Of a DNA stretch of 64,000 nt, positions 1-9,007 are shown piece after piece (the stretch's first letter is position 1; each line of letters begins with the position of its first letter). This DNA comes from CADEEN01 sp963706685 (GTDB taxonomy: Bacteria; Pseudomonadota; Gammaproteobacteria; Burkholderiales; Burkholderiaceae_C): contig CAVPMY010000012.1 in the NCBI GenBank assembly GCA_963706685.1, positions 56,489 to 120,488 on the forward strand, read 5' to 3'. The notes under the pieces are model-generated. The model did not search any database and had not been told where the DNA came from. It worked only from the letters and a program-made list of their open reading frames with translations. The position numbers were made by a program, and so were the translations under genes.

Positions 1-575
1 GCACCGTCGTACGCGGTGGCCGCGAAGTAGTACGTGCGCCCGGACTGCAGGTTGCCGATGACATAGCTCGTGCCGGCTCCTGCCGGCACGCCTGCACCGC
101 GCGCTTGCTGATAGTTGCGCGACCCCGTGCCCCAATAGACGCGATAGCCGACGACGCGCGCGTCGGGTGCCGGGTTCCATTGCAGCGTGGCGGTGCCGAA
201 GGCCGGCGGCGCTGGTGCAGGGGCTGGAGCGGGCGCAGGAGCCGGCGCTGGGGCGGGCGCAGGTGCGGGACGGGGGGCAGGTGCCGGTGCAGGGGCAGGC
301 GCCGGTGCAGGAGGCGGCGGCGCAGGCGCTGGGGCCGGCGTCGGCGCAGGGCTGGGAGCGGGAGACGGGGCAGGGGCCGGTGCGGGCGCAGGTGAAGGCG
401 CTGGCGCAGGCGCAGGCGCAGGTCCAGAGACTGGCGCCGGCGTTGGGTCAGACGCACCAACCGGCGCTGAAGTGTCGGTGTTCGCGGAGCCGGATCCACC
501 ACCACAAGCAGCCAATACAGCGACCGACAAGGACAGGAACGCGAGCTTGGCGTGTTGGCAGGAGGGACGGGTCAT
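1..575 (-). CDS. Secreted FnIII-domain lipoprotein with Pro/Ala-rich linker, 3' end beyond window
   Basis: Reading the minus strand from an ATG at 573-575 gives an uninterrupted frame to the window edge. Residues 1-25 form a lipoprotein signal peptide ending in a lipobox (VLAAC followed by GGG), so the mature protein should be anchored in the outer membrane. Roughly residues 40-125 are an almost pure Pro-Ala repeat linker. A fibronectin type III domain follows (ATLQWNPAPD, VVGYRVYWGT, RTYYFAATAYDG), typical of surface or extracellular carbohydrate-associated proteins. The C-terminus is outside the window, so any catalytic domain is unseen. The G/C-repeat of the linker creates spurious open frames on the plus strand. 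Function is unknown beyond an exported, linker-tethered protein. Confidence 0.85.
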   Translation of the reverse strand, partial: MTRPSCQHAKLAFLSLSVAVLAACGGGSGSANTDTSAPVGASDPTPAPVSGPAPAPAPAPSPAPAPAPAPSPAPSPAPTPAPAPAPPPPAPAPAPAPAPAPRPAPAPAPAPAPAPAPAPAPAPPAFGTATLQWNPAPDARVVGYRVYWGTGSRNYQQARGAGVPAGAGTSYVIGNLQSGRTYYFAATAYDG

Positions 576-902
576 CACGGTGGCGCAGCCAAGGAAACAA
601 GTCAGACCCCTAGTGTTGGGGGGGTCAGACCAGCCCCTGTAACAAAACGCCGAGCACCGGACTTTCCAGAGCACGCGCCAGCGCGGCCGGGGGCATCGAC
701 CTCTGTTACATGTGGGAGCGAATTAAGGCCTCCAGCGTGCCGTTGCCGGCGCTTCTCCGTCATTTATTCACGCCGCGGCGGCCTGGCGAGCTGCAGAGTT
801 GTCTCAAGCTGCGTGAACACGATCGGCGGCCAAACGGGCGACGACGCCAGGGCTGGCGGTTCCTCAAAGGCGGCATTCGATCCCGCAGCACACTACGCAC
901 CC
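576..902. other. Divergent intergenic region, 327 bp
   Basis: This gap lies between the divergently transcribed FnIII lipoprotein and the malonyl-CoA decarboxylase gene. I see an 8-bp direct repeat GTCAGACC at 601-608 and 624-631 and an inverted pair TGTAACA (638-644) / TGTTACA (704-710) about 60 bp apart. Neither can be tied to a named regulator. No convincing gene is present; the open frame running through here on the plus strand is only an upstream extension of the decarboxylase frame. Confidence 0.4.
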
Positions 903-2141
903 ATGTCCCGACAGATCCTCATCGACTGCCGCCGCTTGCTGTCCGTGCGTGGCGAGGCCAACAGTCCGGTGTTGGCTGCGGGCATCGTGGCCCGACTGGA
1001 CGCACTCGACGACAGCCAGCGCAACCGTTTCTTCGAGCGCCTGGCCAGCGATTTCAGCCCCGACCCCAAGACCGTGCTCGAAGCGGCACAGGCCTACGCC
1101 AACGATCCGCAGGCCGAGGCCATGATTCACCTGGCGCAGGTGGCCGAGCCGCCGCGCCAGGAGCTGTTTCGGCGCCTGAACCGGGCGCCCGGCGGCACCG
1201 CGGCCATCGTGCGCCTGCGCCGCGCGCTGCTCGACCGCCTGCCCAGGCAGAAGCCGGAGCTGGCCGCTGTCGAGGCCGACTTGCTGCACCTGCTGTCGAG
1301 CTGGTTCAACCCGGGATTCCTGGAGATGCGGCGCGTCGACTGGAACTCGCCTGCGCAACTGCTCGAACAGATCATCCGCCACGAGGCGGTGCACGAGATC
1401 GACGGCTGGGACGACCTGCGCCGCCGCCTGCAGCCCGACCGGCGCTGCTTCGCGTTCTTCCATCCGCAGCTGCCCGACGAGCCGCTGATCTTCGTCGAGG
1501 TGGCGCTGGTGTCCGAGATGCCCGGCGCCATCGCGCCGCTGATCGACAAGCGCGCGCAGCCGTTGCCGAGCGAGCAGTTCAAGGTCGCGGTGTTCTACTC
1601 GATCAGCAATTGCCAGCCGGGCCTGCGCGGCGTGTCGCTCGGCAACTTTCTGATCAAGCGCGTGGCCGAACAGTTGAAGCGCGAGTTGCCGCAGCTCAAG
1701 ACCTTCTGCACGCTGTCGCCGATCCCCGGCTTCATGGCCTGGCTCACCAAGTCGCGCCCCGACGCACTGCCCGTGAAGATTCAGCGCGCCCACGACGAGC
1801 TGCATGCCGCCTGCAGCGACGGCTTTGCCGCGCTGACCAACGCCTCTCGGCTGGCGGCGCTGCCGGGCTCGGCGCACCACGTGTTGTGGCGTCTGGCCGC
1901 GCACTACCTTGCGCATGTCTCGCCGTTGCCCGAGGGCGATCCGGTGGCGCGCTTTCACCTCGACAACGGCGCGCGGCTCGAACGCCTGAACGCGCAGGCC
2001 AACCTGTCACCCAAGGGCCTCAGGCAGTCGGCCGGCCTGATGGTGAATTACCTGTATGACCTGTCGCGCATCGAAAGGCATCATGACCGTTTTGCGCGCG
2101 GCCAGGTGGCGGCCAGTCGGGCGGTCTCCGCGCTGTTGTGA
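903..2141 (+). CDS. Malonyl-CoA decarboxylase
   Basis: Cytosolic enzyme that decarboxylates malonyl-CoA to acetyl-CoA. The 412-residue product has the family's two-part layout: an N-terminal helical domain (about 1-130) and a C-terminal GNAT-like catalytic domain. The catalytic serine region is at about 231-248 (FYSISNCQPG, GVSLGNFL) and the catalytic histidine is H352 in FHLDNGA, matching the Ser/His pair known from the mammalian enzyme. The open frame extends upstream to 552, but that part is low-complexity and unlike the family, so I chose ATG 903; no good ribosome site precedes it. It is followed 28 bp later by an enoyl-CoA hydratase-like gene and then by malonyl-CoA synthetase, so the three likely form a malonate-use operon. 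Confidence 0.92.
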   Translation: MSRQILIDCRRLLSVRGEANSPVLAAGIVARLDALDDSQRNRFFERLASDFSPDPKTVLEAAQAYANDPQAEAMIHLAQVAEPPRQELFRRLNRAPGGTAAIVRLRRALLDRLPRQKPELAAVEADLLHLLSSWFNPGFLEMRRVDWNSPAQLLEQIIRHEAVHEIDGWDDLRRRLQPDRRCFAFFHPQLPDEPLIFVEVALVSEMPGAIAPLIDKRAQPLPSEQFKVAVFYSISNCQPGLRGVSLGNFLIKRVAEQLKRELPQLKTFCTLSPIPGFMAWLTKSRPDALPVKIQRAHDELHAACSDGFAALTNASRLAALPGSAHHVLWRLAAHYLAHVSPLPEGDPVARFHLDNGARLERLNAQANLSPKGLRQSAGLMVNYLYDLSRIERHHDRFARGQVAASRAVSALL

Positions 2142-2169
2142 ACCAACGAGACAGGAAAGGAGCCTGCGG

Positions 2170-2948
2170 GTGACCGGCTCGGTTCTCTACACGCTGCCCG
2201 ACGCGGCCGGCGTCGCGCGCCTGACGCTGTCCAACCCCGGCAAGCTCAATGCGCTGTCGGTGGCGATGTGGCGCGAGTTGCGCTCGCATGTCGCGCGCCT
2301 GAACGCCCGCCATGGCGACGTGCGCGTGCTCATCGTCGCCGGCGAAGGCGGCCAGTTCGCCGCGGGCGGCGACATCGAGGAGTTCCCGCAGTTCCGCTTC
2401 GACGCCACCACGCTGGCGCGCTTTCATGAAGAAGACGTGCGCCCGGCCCTGCAGGCCCTGCTCGATTGCGATCTGCCGCTGCTGGCGCAGATCGACGGCG
2501 CCTGCATCGGCGGCGGCCTGGAGATCGCCGCCTGCTGCGACATCCGCATCGGCGGTGCGGGCGCCGTTTCGGCGTGCCGATTGCCCGGCTCGGCTTTCCG
2601 CTGGCGCCGGCGGAGATGGAGATGATGGCCGCGGTGATGGGCCGCACGGTGTTGCGCGAGTTGCTGATCGAGGCCCGCGTGCTCGATGCGCAGGAAGCCT
2701 TGGCGCGCGGCCTGTTGACGCGTGTCGTCGCCGATACCGATGTGGCTGCACAGGCGCGCGCCGCCGCCGAGCGCATCGCCGAGCTGTCGCCGCAGGCGCT
2801 GCGCCTGAACAAGCGCGCCCTGCGCCAGTTCGCGCACGCCAGGCACAGCACCGCGGCCGAACGCGCGCCGCACTATGCCTACGCCGCCAGCGACGAGCAC
2901 CGCGAGGGGCTGGCGGCGTTCATGCAGAAGAGAAAACCACGCTTTTGA
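2170..2948 (+). pseudogene. Enoyl-CoA hydratase/isomerase family protein, frameshifted
   Basis: Crotonase-fold protein acting on a CoA thioester, expected to be cytosolic. A GTG start at 2170 is preceded by AGGAAAGGAG with 8-9 nt spacing. The first frame carries LSNPGKLNALS, the oxyanion-hole segment QFAAGGDIEEF and GACIGGGLEIAACCD; the second frame resumes at RFGVPIARLGFPLAP and runs to the stop at 2948. The frames join near 2564, where one base (probably a C) is missing. Each side matches the family, so a sequencing error is at least as likely as inactivation. It sits between malonyl-CoA decarboxylase and matB. The substrate is not evident; this family member may handle a malonyl- or methylmalonyl-type thioester, but that is only a contextual guess. 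Confidence 0.8.
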
Positions 2949-2960
2949 AGGAGGGGCGTG

Positions 2961-4577
2961 ATGCCCGATCAGAACCTGTACGCCGCACTGCGCGCCGGTT
3001 TTCCGGCCGACCTCGACGCCACTGCGATCGAGACCTGCGACACGAGCGAACCGCTCCACTACACCTGGCGCGACCTCGAACGAGCGAGTGCGCGCATCGC
3101 CAACCTGCTCGACGGCCTGGATATTCCGGCCGCGTCGCGCATCGCCGTGCATGCCGACAAGAGCGTCGAGGCGTTGATGCTCTACCTGGCGGTGCTGCGC
3201 GCGGGGCATGTCTACCTGCCGCTGAACACCGCCTACCAGGCGGCCGAGCTCGAATACTTCATCGGCAATGCCGAACCGGCCGTGGTGGTCTGCGCCAAGC
3301 GCAACTTCCCCTGGCTCAGCAAGCTGGCTTTCGCCGCCGGCGTGCGCAACGTGTTCACGTTGGACAGCGACCGCACGGGCACGCTGCTGGATCGCGCCGC
3401 GTTCATGGGCGAAGACCACATGGCGGTCGAGCGCAGCGCGGACGATCTCGCCGCCATCCTCTACACCAGCGGCACCACCGGGCGCAGCAAGGGCGCGATG
3501 CTGACGCATGGCAACCTGCTGTCCAACGCGCTGGTGCTCAAGGACTATTGGGGCTGGGTACGCGAGCCCCAAGGTGGCGGCAAGCCGCCACCGTCCCCCA
3601 AGGGGAGCGAGTCAACTAGGGAGCGGCCCGGCGTCGACTCGGCTGACGTGTTGATCCACGCGCTGCCGATCTTTCACGTGCATGGCCTGTTCGTCGCCAT
3701 CCATGGCGCCCTGCTCAACGGCAGCAAGATGCTCTGGTTCGAGAAGTTCGACCCGCGCGCCACGATTGCCGAGATGGCGCGGGCCACGGTGATGATGGGC
3801 GTGCCGACGCTGTACGTGCGCATGCTCGCCGAGCCTTCGTTGACGCGCGACGCGGCTTCGCACATGCGCCTCTTCATCGCCGGCTCGGCGCCGCTGCTGC
3901 CCGAGACCTTCGACGCCTGGCGCGAGCGCACCGGCCACACCATCGTCGAGCGCTACGGCATGAGCGAAACCATCATGCTGGCGTCCAATGCCTACCACCC
4001 CGAAGATGGCGAGCGCCGCGCCGGCACCGTCGGCAAGCCGCTGCCCGGTGTGCAGTTGCGCATCGGCGGCTCATCGCAAACCGGCGCTGGCGAGATCGGC
4101 GGCATCGAAGTGCGCGGCCCGAATGTCTTCAAGGGCTACTGGCGCATGCCGGAGAAGACCGCCGAGGAATTCACCGCCGACGGCTGGTTCAGGACCGGCG
4201 ACGTCGGCATGATCAATGCGCAGGGTGTCGTCACCATCGTCGGTCGCAGCAAGGACCTGATCATCAGCGGCGGCTACAACGTCTATCCGGCCGAGATCGA
4301 GGGCTACCTCAACGAGCAACCCGGCGTGGCCGAGAGCGCCGTCGTCGGCGTGCCGCACCCCGACTTCGGCGAAGCCGTGATCGCGGTCGTCGTGCCCAAG
4401 GGCAACGCGAAACTCGATGCCCAGGCGCTCATCGCGTCGATGAAAAACAAGATCGCCGCGTTCAAGGTGCCCAAACGCGTCTTCGTCGAAACCGAATTGC
4501 CGCGCAACCAGATGGGCAAGGTGCAGAAGAACCTGCTGCGCGACGAGCATCGCGGGCTGTTCGGCGGCGCGGCCTGA
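2961..4577 (+). CDS. matB: Malonyl-CoA synthetase (malonate--CoA ligase)
   Basis: Adenylate-forming enzyme that activates malonate to malonyl-CoA using ATP, feeding the decarboxylase encoded two genes upstream. The signature AMP-binding loop YTSGTTGRSKGAML is present, followed by ALPIFHVHGLF, the ERYGMSET motif, GWFRTGDVG and the C-terminal GGYNVYPAEIE / PRNQMGKVQK with the catalytic lysine. Start ATG 2961 follows AAGGAGG at 2947-2953; a GTG at 2958 is a weaker option. The gene is unusual in carrying an in-frame insertion of about 25 residues (VREPQGGGKPPPSPKGSES...) between DYWGW and ADVLIHALP, encoded by a palindromic intergenic-type repeat. The insertion lies on a loop between core motifs, so activity may survive. 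Confidence 0.92.
   Translation: MPDQNLYAALRAGFPADLDATAIETCDTSEPLHYTWRDLERASARIANLLDGLDIPAASRIAVHADKSVEALMLYLAVLRAGHVYLPLNTAYQAAELEYFIGNAEPAVVVCAKRNFPWLSKLAFAAGVRNVFTLDSDRTGTLLDRAAFMGEDHMAVERSADDLAAILYTSGTTGRSKGAMLTHGNLLSNALVLKDYWGWVREPQGGGKPPPSPKGSESTRERPGVDSADVLIHALPIFHVHGLFVAIHGALLNGSKMLWFEKFDPRATIAEMARATVMMGVPTLYVRMLAEPSLTRDAASHMRLFIAGSAPLLPETFDAWRERTGHTIVERYGMSETIMLASNAYHPEDGERRAGTVGKPLPGVQLRIGGSSQTGAGEIGGIEVRGPNVFKGYWRMPEKTAEEFTADGWFRTGDVGMINAQGVVTIVGRSKDLIISGGYNVYPAEIEGYLNEQPGVAESAVVGVPHPDFGEAVIAVVVPKGNAKLDAQALIASMKNKIAAFKVPKRVFVETELPRNQMGKVQKNLLRDEHRGLFGGAA
3562..3642 (+). repeat. REP-like palindromic repeat inserted in-frame in matB
   Basis: The segment contains a 9-bp perfect stem with a two-base loop (GGTGGCGGC-AA-GCCGCCACC, 3573-3592), then CCCCCAAGGGGAGCGAG and GAGCGGCCCGGCG. 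The same building blocks (runs of C/G, a TCGCT-type core, CGGCCCGGC end) occur between genes at about 17735-17778 and 35837-35903. It adds roughly 25 codons without a stop. Confidence 0.6.
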
Positions 4578-4595
4578 CGCGGCAGTACGACGCGC

Positions 4596-5304
4596 TCAGC
4601 GCAACGACAGTTTCTTCAGCCTGAGCAGGCGCCGGACCTCCGCGCTGCCCTTGAGCGCGAGCCACGCCATTTCGATCTCGTCGCGCTCCGCCGACTCCAG
4701 CATGCGAGACAGGCAAGCGCGGCCAAAAGTGGCCTGGTGCAAGACGTGGTGGCGGCGGATGAGCGCCAGCCTTCAGACTCGTAATGACCTGGTTGGCCAC
4801 CTTGGTGATCTGCCCGGCGCCGGCCGGGCCAACATGGTGATGTTCTTGCCCATCAGCGTGAGCAGCGGCTGCATGCGCGCGAAGACCTGGGGGGGCGGTC
4901 AGGCTGGCCGCCTTGGCGCCGACTTCGCCGCCGGACACCGGCGCGTCGAGCCAGTCGGCGCCGCTGGCTTCGATGCGCCGGGCGAAGTCCTGCGTCTCGA
5001 TCGGCGCGATCGAGCTCATGTCGATGACGGTCTTGCCTTTGCCCTTGCCGTCGGCCAAGGCCTGCGCCACGCCGCCGTCGCCGAACAGCACCTTCTGCAC
5101 ATCGGGCGTGTCGGGCACCATGGTGAAGATCACGTCGGCCTTTGCCGCCACGTCGGCCGGCGAAGCGCAGGCCACGGCACCAGCGTCGAGCAGGGCCTGC
5201 GGCGCCTTGCTGCGCGTGTTGACGACGAGGTCGTGGCCGGCAGCGCGCAGGTGGCCCGCCATCGGCGCGCCCATGATGCCCAGGCCGATGAATCCGAGTT
5301 TCAT
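4596..5304 (-). pseudogene. Tartronate semialdehyde reductase-like dehydrogenase, C-terminus lost
   Basis: The N-terminal NAD-binding half is intact from ATG at 5302-5304: MKLGFIGLGIMGAPMAGHL is the Rossmann motif, followed by TMVPDTPDVQ and the substrate loop DAPVSGGEVGAKAASLT. This is the 3-hydroxyisobutyrate dehydrogenase / 2-hydroxy-3-oxopropionate reductase family, normally about 295 residues. After that the frame slips; MQPLLTLMGKNIT and AGQITKVANQVI remain in other frames, then homology ends. The last stretch (ATFGRACLSRMLESAERDE to a stop at 4596) reads as the tail of an unrelated protein. About 110 family residues are therefore missing, so this is more than a base-calling error. Context as the last gene of the aldarate operon fits a garR role. 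Confidence 0.75.
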
Positions 5305-5338
5305 GTGAACGAGATCCTTGTGAACGACGGTGCGGCGA

Positions 5339-6619
5339 TCAGAAACGCGGCGCCTGGCCGCTGAAGGTCGGGTCGGTCTTGCGCATCTGCGCCAGATCGT
5401 TGCGGGTGCGGATGCCGCAGTGCAGGTACTGGTCATGCAGCCGTGCCAGCGCCGTGCGGTCGATCTCGACGCCCAGTCCCGGCGTGCGCGGCACCGCCAC
5501 CGCGCCACCGCTGAAGGCCACGCGGCCGCCGGCGATGACTTCCTCTTCCTGCCACGGGTAATGCGTGTCGCAGGCGTAGCTGAGCTGCGGCACGCTGGCG
5601 GCCAGGTGCGTCATCGCCACCAGGCTGATGCCCAGGTGCGAATTCGAGTGCATCGAAATGCCCAGGCCATAGAGTTCGCACAGCCGCGCCAACTGCTGCG
5701 TGGCCCGCAGGCCGCCCCAGTAGTGATGGTCCGACAGCACGACCTGCACGGCGCCGAGGGCGACACTGCGCTTGAATTCGTCGAAGCCGGTGACCACCAT
5801 GTTGGTGGCCAGCGGCAGCCGGGTGTGGCGCGACAACTCGGCCATGCCCTCGAGGCCGGGCGTCGGGTCTTCGTAGTATTCGAGCAGGTTGTCGAGCTCG
5901 GGTGCCGCGGCGATGCTGGTGGCCAGCGACCAGTTGGCGTTCGGATCGAGCCGCAGCGGCAACGTCGGAAACGCCTCGCGCAGCGCGCGCATGCAGACAA
6001 TCTCTTGCGCGGGCTCGAACACGCCGCCCTTGAGCTTGATGCTGCCAAAGCCGTACTGGCCGATCATGCGCCGTGCCTGGGCCACGATCTGCTGCGCGTT
6101 CAGCGCTTCGCCCCAGGCGTCGGCCGGGTAAGGCCGCTCGACATGCTCGGCCTGCTTGAAGAACAGGTAGGCGCTGTAGGGCACCTGCTCGCGCACCGCA
6201 CCGCCGAGCAGGTCGCAGACCGGTGCGCCCAGGCGCTGGCCTTGCAGGTCGAGCATCGCCACTTCGAGCGCGCTGATGACCTTGGCCGCGTTCTTGGCGC
6301 CGTGCGAGCCGGGCGCCAGTTCGAGTTCATTCGCCGAGTGCGTGGCCTTGACGGTGGCACGCACACGCTCTTCCATCAGGTTGAGGTCGAACGGCGACAG
6401 GCCCGGCACGAGCGGCGCCGCCGCGGCCAGCGCCTCCTGCATCACCGCGTCGCCATAGGTCTCGGCGATGCCGATGCGGCCGTCGGAGGCTTCGAGCTCG
6501 ACGATGGCGCGCAGCGCCCACGGCTCGTGGATGCCGCTGGCGTTGAGCAGCGGCGGGTCGCGAAAGGCGATCGGCGTGACCTGCAGGCGGCGCAGTGACC
6601 AGTCGCTGTGGCCGGCCAT
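5339..6619 (-). CDS. Enolase-superfamily sugar-acid dehydratase (glucarate dehydratase-like)
   Basis: A 426-residue member of the mandelate racemase/glucarate dehydratase group, which abstracts the proton alpha to a carboxylate of an aldarate using Mg2+. Visible residues: the KxK base motif in GSIKLKGG, the metal ligands in RLDPNANW, EYYEDPTPG and the ATNMVVTGF/ SDHHYWGG segments, and the His of the general base pair in SMHSNSHLG. It is distinct from the true GudD encoded at 10041-11387, so the locus has two such enzymes, perhaps for different stereoisomers or as a GudX-type paralogue. The start at 6619 lies 2 bp after the aldolase stop, consistent with translational coupling within the minus-strand operon. 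Confidence 0.85.
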   Translation of the reverse strand: MAGHSDWSLRRLQVTPIAFRDPPLLNASGIHEPWALRAIVELEASDGRIGIAETYGDAVMQEALAAAAPLVPGLSPFDLNLMEERVRATVKATHSANELELAPGSHGAKNAAKVISALEVAMLDLQGQRLGAPVCDLLGGAVREQVPYSAYLFFKQAEHVERPYPADAWGEALNAQQIVAQARRMIGQYGFGSIKLKGGVFEPAQEIVCMRALREAFPTLPLRLDPNANWSLATSIAAAPELDNLLEYYEDPTPGLEGMAELSRHTRLPLATNMVVTGFDEFKRSVALGAVQVVLSDHHYWGGLRATQQLARLCELYGLGISMHSNSHLGISLVAMTHLAASVPQLSYACDTHYPWQEEEVIAGGRVAFSGGAVAVPRTPGLGVEIDRTALARLHDQYLHCGIRTRNDLAQMRKTDPTFSGQAPRF

Positions 6620-6621
6620 CG

Positions 6622-7389
6622 TCAGGCTCGCGGCGCGCGCATGGCGGCGAGGATCTCCTGCGAGCCCGCCATCAGGATGCGTGCATCCGAGCTGACGGTG
6701 ACGAGGTCGAAGCCTTTGGCAATGCGCGCAAGGGCAACGTCGGGGCGGCCGTTGTGCACGCAGGCCTTGATGCCATGCGCATGGGCGCGCGCCAGGATGT
6801 GGTCCATGGCCTCGGCCACCGGCGGGTCGACGTCATCGAACACCGGCTTGCAGCCGAGCGACAGCGACAGGTCCGACGGGCCGATGTAGACCGCGTCGAC
6901 GCCCTCGACGCTGCAGATGGCGTCCAGGTTGTCGAGCGCCTGGGCGGTCTCGATCATCGCGATGACCAGCGTGTTGTCGTTGGCTGCGCTCGCATAGTCG
7001 GCACCATGCACCAGGCCCGCGCGCACCGGCCCGAAGCTGCGTGTGCCGCGCGGCGCATAACGTGAATACGAGACCAGGCGCTCGGCGTCTTCGCGCGTGT
7101 TGACCATCGGGCAGATGATGGCCTGCGCGCCGGCGTCGAGCGTCTTCATGATGATCGCCGGCTCCAGCCAGGGCACGCGCACGATCGGCATCGTCGGCGT
7201 GGCCTGGATGGCTTGCAGCATCGGCACCAGCGCCGCGGCATCGATCAGGCCGTGCTGCAGGTCGATCGTCAGCGTGTCCCAGCCCTGGTGCGCCATGACC
7301 TCGGCGCAAAAGCTGTTGGGAATCGCCAGCCAGCCGTTGACGGCGGCCTTCTTGTTGGCCCACAGGGTGCGAAGTTGGTTGTCTCTCAT
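6622..7389 (-). CDS. HpcH/HpaI-family aldolase, probable 5-keto-4-deoxy-glucarate aldolase
   Basis: A 255-residue class II (metal-dependent) pyruvate aldolase. Recognisable motifs are TIDLQHGLID, the arginine-containing IVRVPWLEP, QAIICPMVNTREDAE, the metal-binding MIETAQAL and AVYIGPSDLSLSLG. In GarL-type pathways this family cleaves 5-keto-4-deoxy-D-glucarate to pyruvate and tartronate semialdehyde. The placement between garD and a second dehydratase and upstream of a reductase remnant agrees with that role, which is an inference because the family also includes 2,4-dihydroxyhept-2-enedioate aldolases. Start ATG 7389 lies 16 bp after the garD stop. Confidence 0.87.
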   Translation of the reverse strand: MRDNQLRTLWANKKAAVNGWLAIPNSFCAEVMAHQGWDTLTIDLQHGLIDAAALVPMLQAIQATPTMPIVRVPWLEPAIIMKTLDAGAQAIICPMVNTREDAERLVSYSRYAPRGTRSFGPVRAGLVHGADYASAANDNTLVIAMIETAQALDNLDAICSVEGVDAVYIGPSDLSLSLGCKPVFDDVDPPVAEAMDHILARAHAHGIKACVHNGRPDVALARIAKGFDLVTVSSDARILMAGSQEILAAMRAPRA

Positions 7390-7405
7390 TGCAATGTCCT
7401 TCTCG

Positions 7406-9003
7406 TCATGTCACCGGTGCCGGATTGAACAGCACCAGTGCGTTGTGCAGCTTCCACTGCTCGGCCCAGGTTTTCTTGCGCCCGCTGGCCACGTCGAGCA
7501 TCAATCGGAACAATTCCCAGCCGACCTCTTCGATGGTCGCCGTGCCGTCGGCGATCGCGCCGGCGTTGACGTCCATCAGGTCGTGCCAGCGCCGCGCCAG
7601 GTCGCTGCGCGTGGCGACCTTGATCACCGGCACCGCGGCCAGGCCATACGGCGTGCCGCGGCCGGTGGTGAAGACATGCAGGTTCATGCCGGCGGCCAGT
7701 TGCAGCGTGCCGCAGATGAAATCGCTGGCCGGCGTGGCAGCGTAGGTCAATCCTTTGGCGCGCAGCTTCTCGCCGGGCGAGAGCACATTCGATATCGGCG
7801 CCGAGCCCGACTTGACGATCGAGCCCATCGCCTTTTCGACGATGTTCGACGAGCCCGCCCTTCTTGTTGCCCGGCGTCGTGTTGGCACTGCGATCGACCT
7901 GGCCGCGCTTCAGGTAGGCGTCGTACCAGGCCATCTCGTCGATCATGCGTTGCGCCACGTCGGCCGTCGTGGCGCGTGAGGTCAGCTGGTCGATGCCGTC
8001 GCGGACTTCGGTGGTCTCGGAGAACATCACGCTGGCACCGGCGCGCACCAGCAGGTCGGTGCAGAAGCCCACCGCCGGGTTGGCCGTGACGCCGGAGAAG
8101 GCATCGCTGCCGCCGCATTGCACGCCGACCACCAGCTCGCTCGCCGGCACCGTTTCGCGCCGGCGCGCGTTCAGGCGCTCGAGGTGTTCCTCGGCGGTGG
8201 TCATGATCGACTCGATCATCGACATGAAGCCGACATGCGCGTCGTCCTGCAGGCGAACCACGTCGAGTCGGGCTTCTTCGCTGGCGCCGACATCGGCGAC
8301 GTTGCGTTCGTCGACGATCGCAAACGAACCCGGTGGCAGCAATCGCTCGGGCTGCAGTTTTTCGCAGCCGAGGCTGACCACCATCACCTCGCCGCCGAAG
8401 TTCGGGTTCAGGCTGATGTTGCGCAGCGTGCGGATCGGGATCTCGGCGCCCGGCGCGTCGATCGCCACGCCGCAGCCGTAGCTGTGCTCGAGGCCGATCA
8501 CGTCGTCGACGTTCGGGAAACGCGGCAGCAGCTCCGACTTGATGCGCTGCAGCGCAAAGTCGAGCACGCCGGCGACGCATTGCACGGTCGTCGTGATGGC
8601 CAGGATGTTGCGCGTGCCGACCGAACCGTCGGCATTGCGAAAACCTTCGAAGGTGTAGCCATCGAGCGCCGGTTGCGTTGCGGGCTTGACGGTGGCGATC
8701 GGCAGGCCGTCGAGTCCACGCGCTTCGGGCATCTTCAGCAGCCGCTCGTGGACCCAGCTGCCGGCGGCGATGTCGTCGTTGGCAAAGCCGATCGGGATGC
8801 CGTAGCGCAGCACCGGCGCAGCCGGCGGCGATGTCGACCAGCGCCACCTTGTGCCCCTGCGGCACGCGCTCGCGCAGCGTCAGTCCCGAGGGCAGCACCA
8901 CGCCGGGCGGCAGGCCACCGTCGTTGGCGACGATGGCGACGTTGTCGCGCTCGTGCATGCGGATGGTCAGTGGCGCGGACATCGGTTTTTCGAGAACGGT
9001 CAC
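7406..9003 (-). pseudogene. garD: Galactarate dehydratase, two single-base frameshifts
   Basis: UxaA/GarD-family dehydratase that converts galactarate to 5-keto-4-deoxy-aldarate, using a metal centre. An N-terminal SAF-type domain (IRMHERDNVAIVAND) is followed by the catalytic region: DGYTFEGFRNADGSVGTRN, GLEHSYGCGVAID, VVGVQCGGSDAFSGVTANP and the C-terminal FTTGRGTPYGLAAVPVIKV. The frame breaks twice: an extra base near 8820 between VALVDIAAG and APVLRYGIP, and an extra G near 7857 between NKKGG and SSNIVEKAMG. All domains are otherwise present and family-length (about 530 residues), so residual sequencing indels are the simplest reading. Start is GTG 9003 or ATG 8982. It lies 4 bp after the binding-protein stop in one operon. 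Confidence 0.88.
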
Positions 9004-9007
9004 CGGT

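Noticed and set aside
105..642. Plus-strand open frames of Gly/Ala- or Arg-rich repeats
   Set aside because: They are the complement of the Pro/Ala linker of the minus-strand lipoprotein; the minus strand has a signal peptide, lipobox and FnIII domain.
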